A DNA stretch of 33,735 nucleotides from Nocardiopsis trehalosi NBRC 14201 (GTDB taxonomy: Bacteria > Actinomycetota > Actinomycetes > Streptosporangiales > Streptosporangiaceae). Below the pieces are notes generated by a model that saw only the letters and a list, made by a program, of their open reading frames with translations, made no database searches and had not been told where the DNA came from. Where the stretch lies: assembly GCF_001552555.1 (NCBI RefSeq), contig NZ_BCRK01000052.1:1-33735 (forward strand), written 5' to 3'. The position numbers and the translations under genes are program-made. Positions 33,353 to 33,735 of the stretch are shown here, piece by piece; positions within the stretch are counted from its first letter, which is position 1; each line of letters starts with the position of its first letter.

Positions 33353-33482
33353 GCCGCGGCCGGCCCCGGCCGGACCCCCGGCACGGGGCGCGCCGCCGCC
33401 CCGCCCCTCTCCCGCCCCGCCCGCCCGTCCGGGCACGGGCCCCGCTGACCCCGCTGACGCCGTACCAGGAGGAGTTTCGACC

Positions 33483-33735
33483 GTGCGCAGAGTCCTCATC
33501 GCCAACCGCGGGGAGATCGCGGTCCGCATCGCCCGGGCGTGCCGGGACGCCGGCATCGACAGCGTCGCCGTCTACGCCGAGCCCGACCTCGACGCCCTCC
33601 ACGTCAAGGTCGCCGACGAGGCGTACGCCCTCGGCGGGTCGACCGCCGCCGACAGCTACCTCGACATCGCGAAGATCCTCGACGTCGCGGCCCGGTCCGG
33701 CGCGGACGCGGTGCACCCGGGCTACGGGTTCCTGG
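33483..33735 (+). CDS. Acyl-CoA carboxylase alpha subunit (biotin carboxylase), 5' part only
   Basis: Runs off the window end. The 84 visible codons begin [15 protein letters not shown], the invariant biotin carboxylase N-terminus, and continue with [14 protein letters not shown] and A-V-H-P-G-Y-G-F-L. The full protein should also carry ATP-grasp and biotin-carrier domains, the latter being the likely substrate of BirA at 27429-28286. The GTG start at 33483 has AGGAGGAG eight bases upstream. The preceding 130 bp hold only GC-rich sequence. Confidence 0.93.
   Translation, partial: MRRVLIANRGEIAVRIARACRDAGIDSVAVYAEPDLDALHVKVADEAYALGGSTAADSYLDIAKILDVAARSGADAVHPGYGFL

Noticed and set aside
31410-33716. 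768-codon minus-strand open frame opposite the carboxylase genes
   Set aside because: Antisense shadow of pccB, accE and the alpha subunit, with Val/Gly/Asp/Arg-biased composition and no motifs.

Overview
The window is very GC-rich, densely coded DNA from an actinobacterium. Mycothiol-linked formaldehyde oxidation, an acyl-CoA carboxylase with an epsilon subunit, a class III adenylate cyclase of the Rv1264/Rv2212 type, a LytR-CpsA-Psr protein and many GTG starts fit this. The gene mix (teichoic-acid-like export genes; purE-purK-gtrA near birA-accD) suggests a Nocardiopsis/Streptomonospora/Thermobifida-like organism, but family-level placement is an inference. No tRNA, rRNA, CRISPR array, transposase or phage gene was seen, so this looks like chromosomal backbone.

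Region 1 (12-14896) is a cell-envelope glycopolymer region. A leftward run encodes an ABC-2 permease and its ATPase (export of a lipid-linked polymer). After a strong hairpin it continues with a membrane protein carrying a degenerate CDP-alcohol phosphotransferase domain, a small membrane protein resembling DUF5941, an alcohol-phosphate nucleotidyltransferase, a glycerol-1-phosphate-dehydrogenase-like enzyme and a CDP-alcohol phosphotransferase. The last three could make, activate and transfer a polyol phosphate. Rightward lie an IspD/TarI-type cytidylyltransferase overlapping a glycerophosphodiester phosphodiesterase. Then come a leftward ExoA-like glycosyltransferase, a rightward LytR-CpsA-Psr ligase preceded by a coupled 35-codon ORF, two paralogous membrane proteins with Tyr/Asp/Pro-rich tails, and UDP-glucose 6-dehydrogenase.

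Region 2 (15108-20843) holds a CoA-binding protein, an uncharacterised 201-residue protein, purE and purK overlapping by GTGA, a GtrA-family membrane protein, and a response regulator/histidine kinase pair.

Region 3 (20903-26732) is mostly leftward: a metallo-beta-lactamase-fold hydrolase abutting a mycothiol-dependent formaldehyde dehydrogenase, an adenylate cyclase with all six catalytic residues, three small secreted proteins separated by strong hairpins, and a short-chain dehydrogenase divergent from a TetR regulator. Two of the small secreted proteins share an internal ~25-residue repeat centred on A-G-P-[HK]-G-A-A. They are the best candidates here for something undescribed.

Region 4 (26821-33735) is anaplerotic and carboxylase metabolism: tetR, birA (biotin ligase), ppc (PEP carboxylase), then divergent accD/pccB, accE and the start of the biotin carboxylase alpha subunit. 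BirA would biotinylate the carboxyl-carrier domain of that alpha subunit. The ppc-accD promoter region carries C-rich and G-rich tracts able to form G-quadruplexes on opposite strands. Several genes have a -10-like hexamer 6-8 nt before the start codon, suggesting leaderless transcripts.
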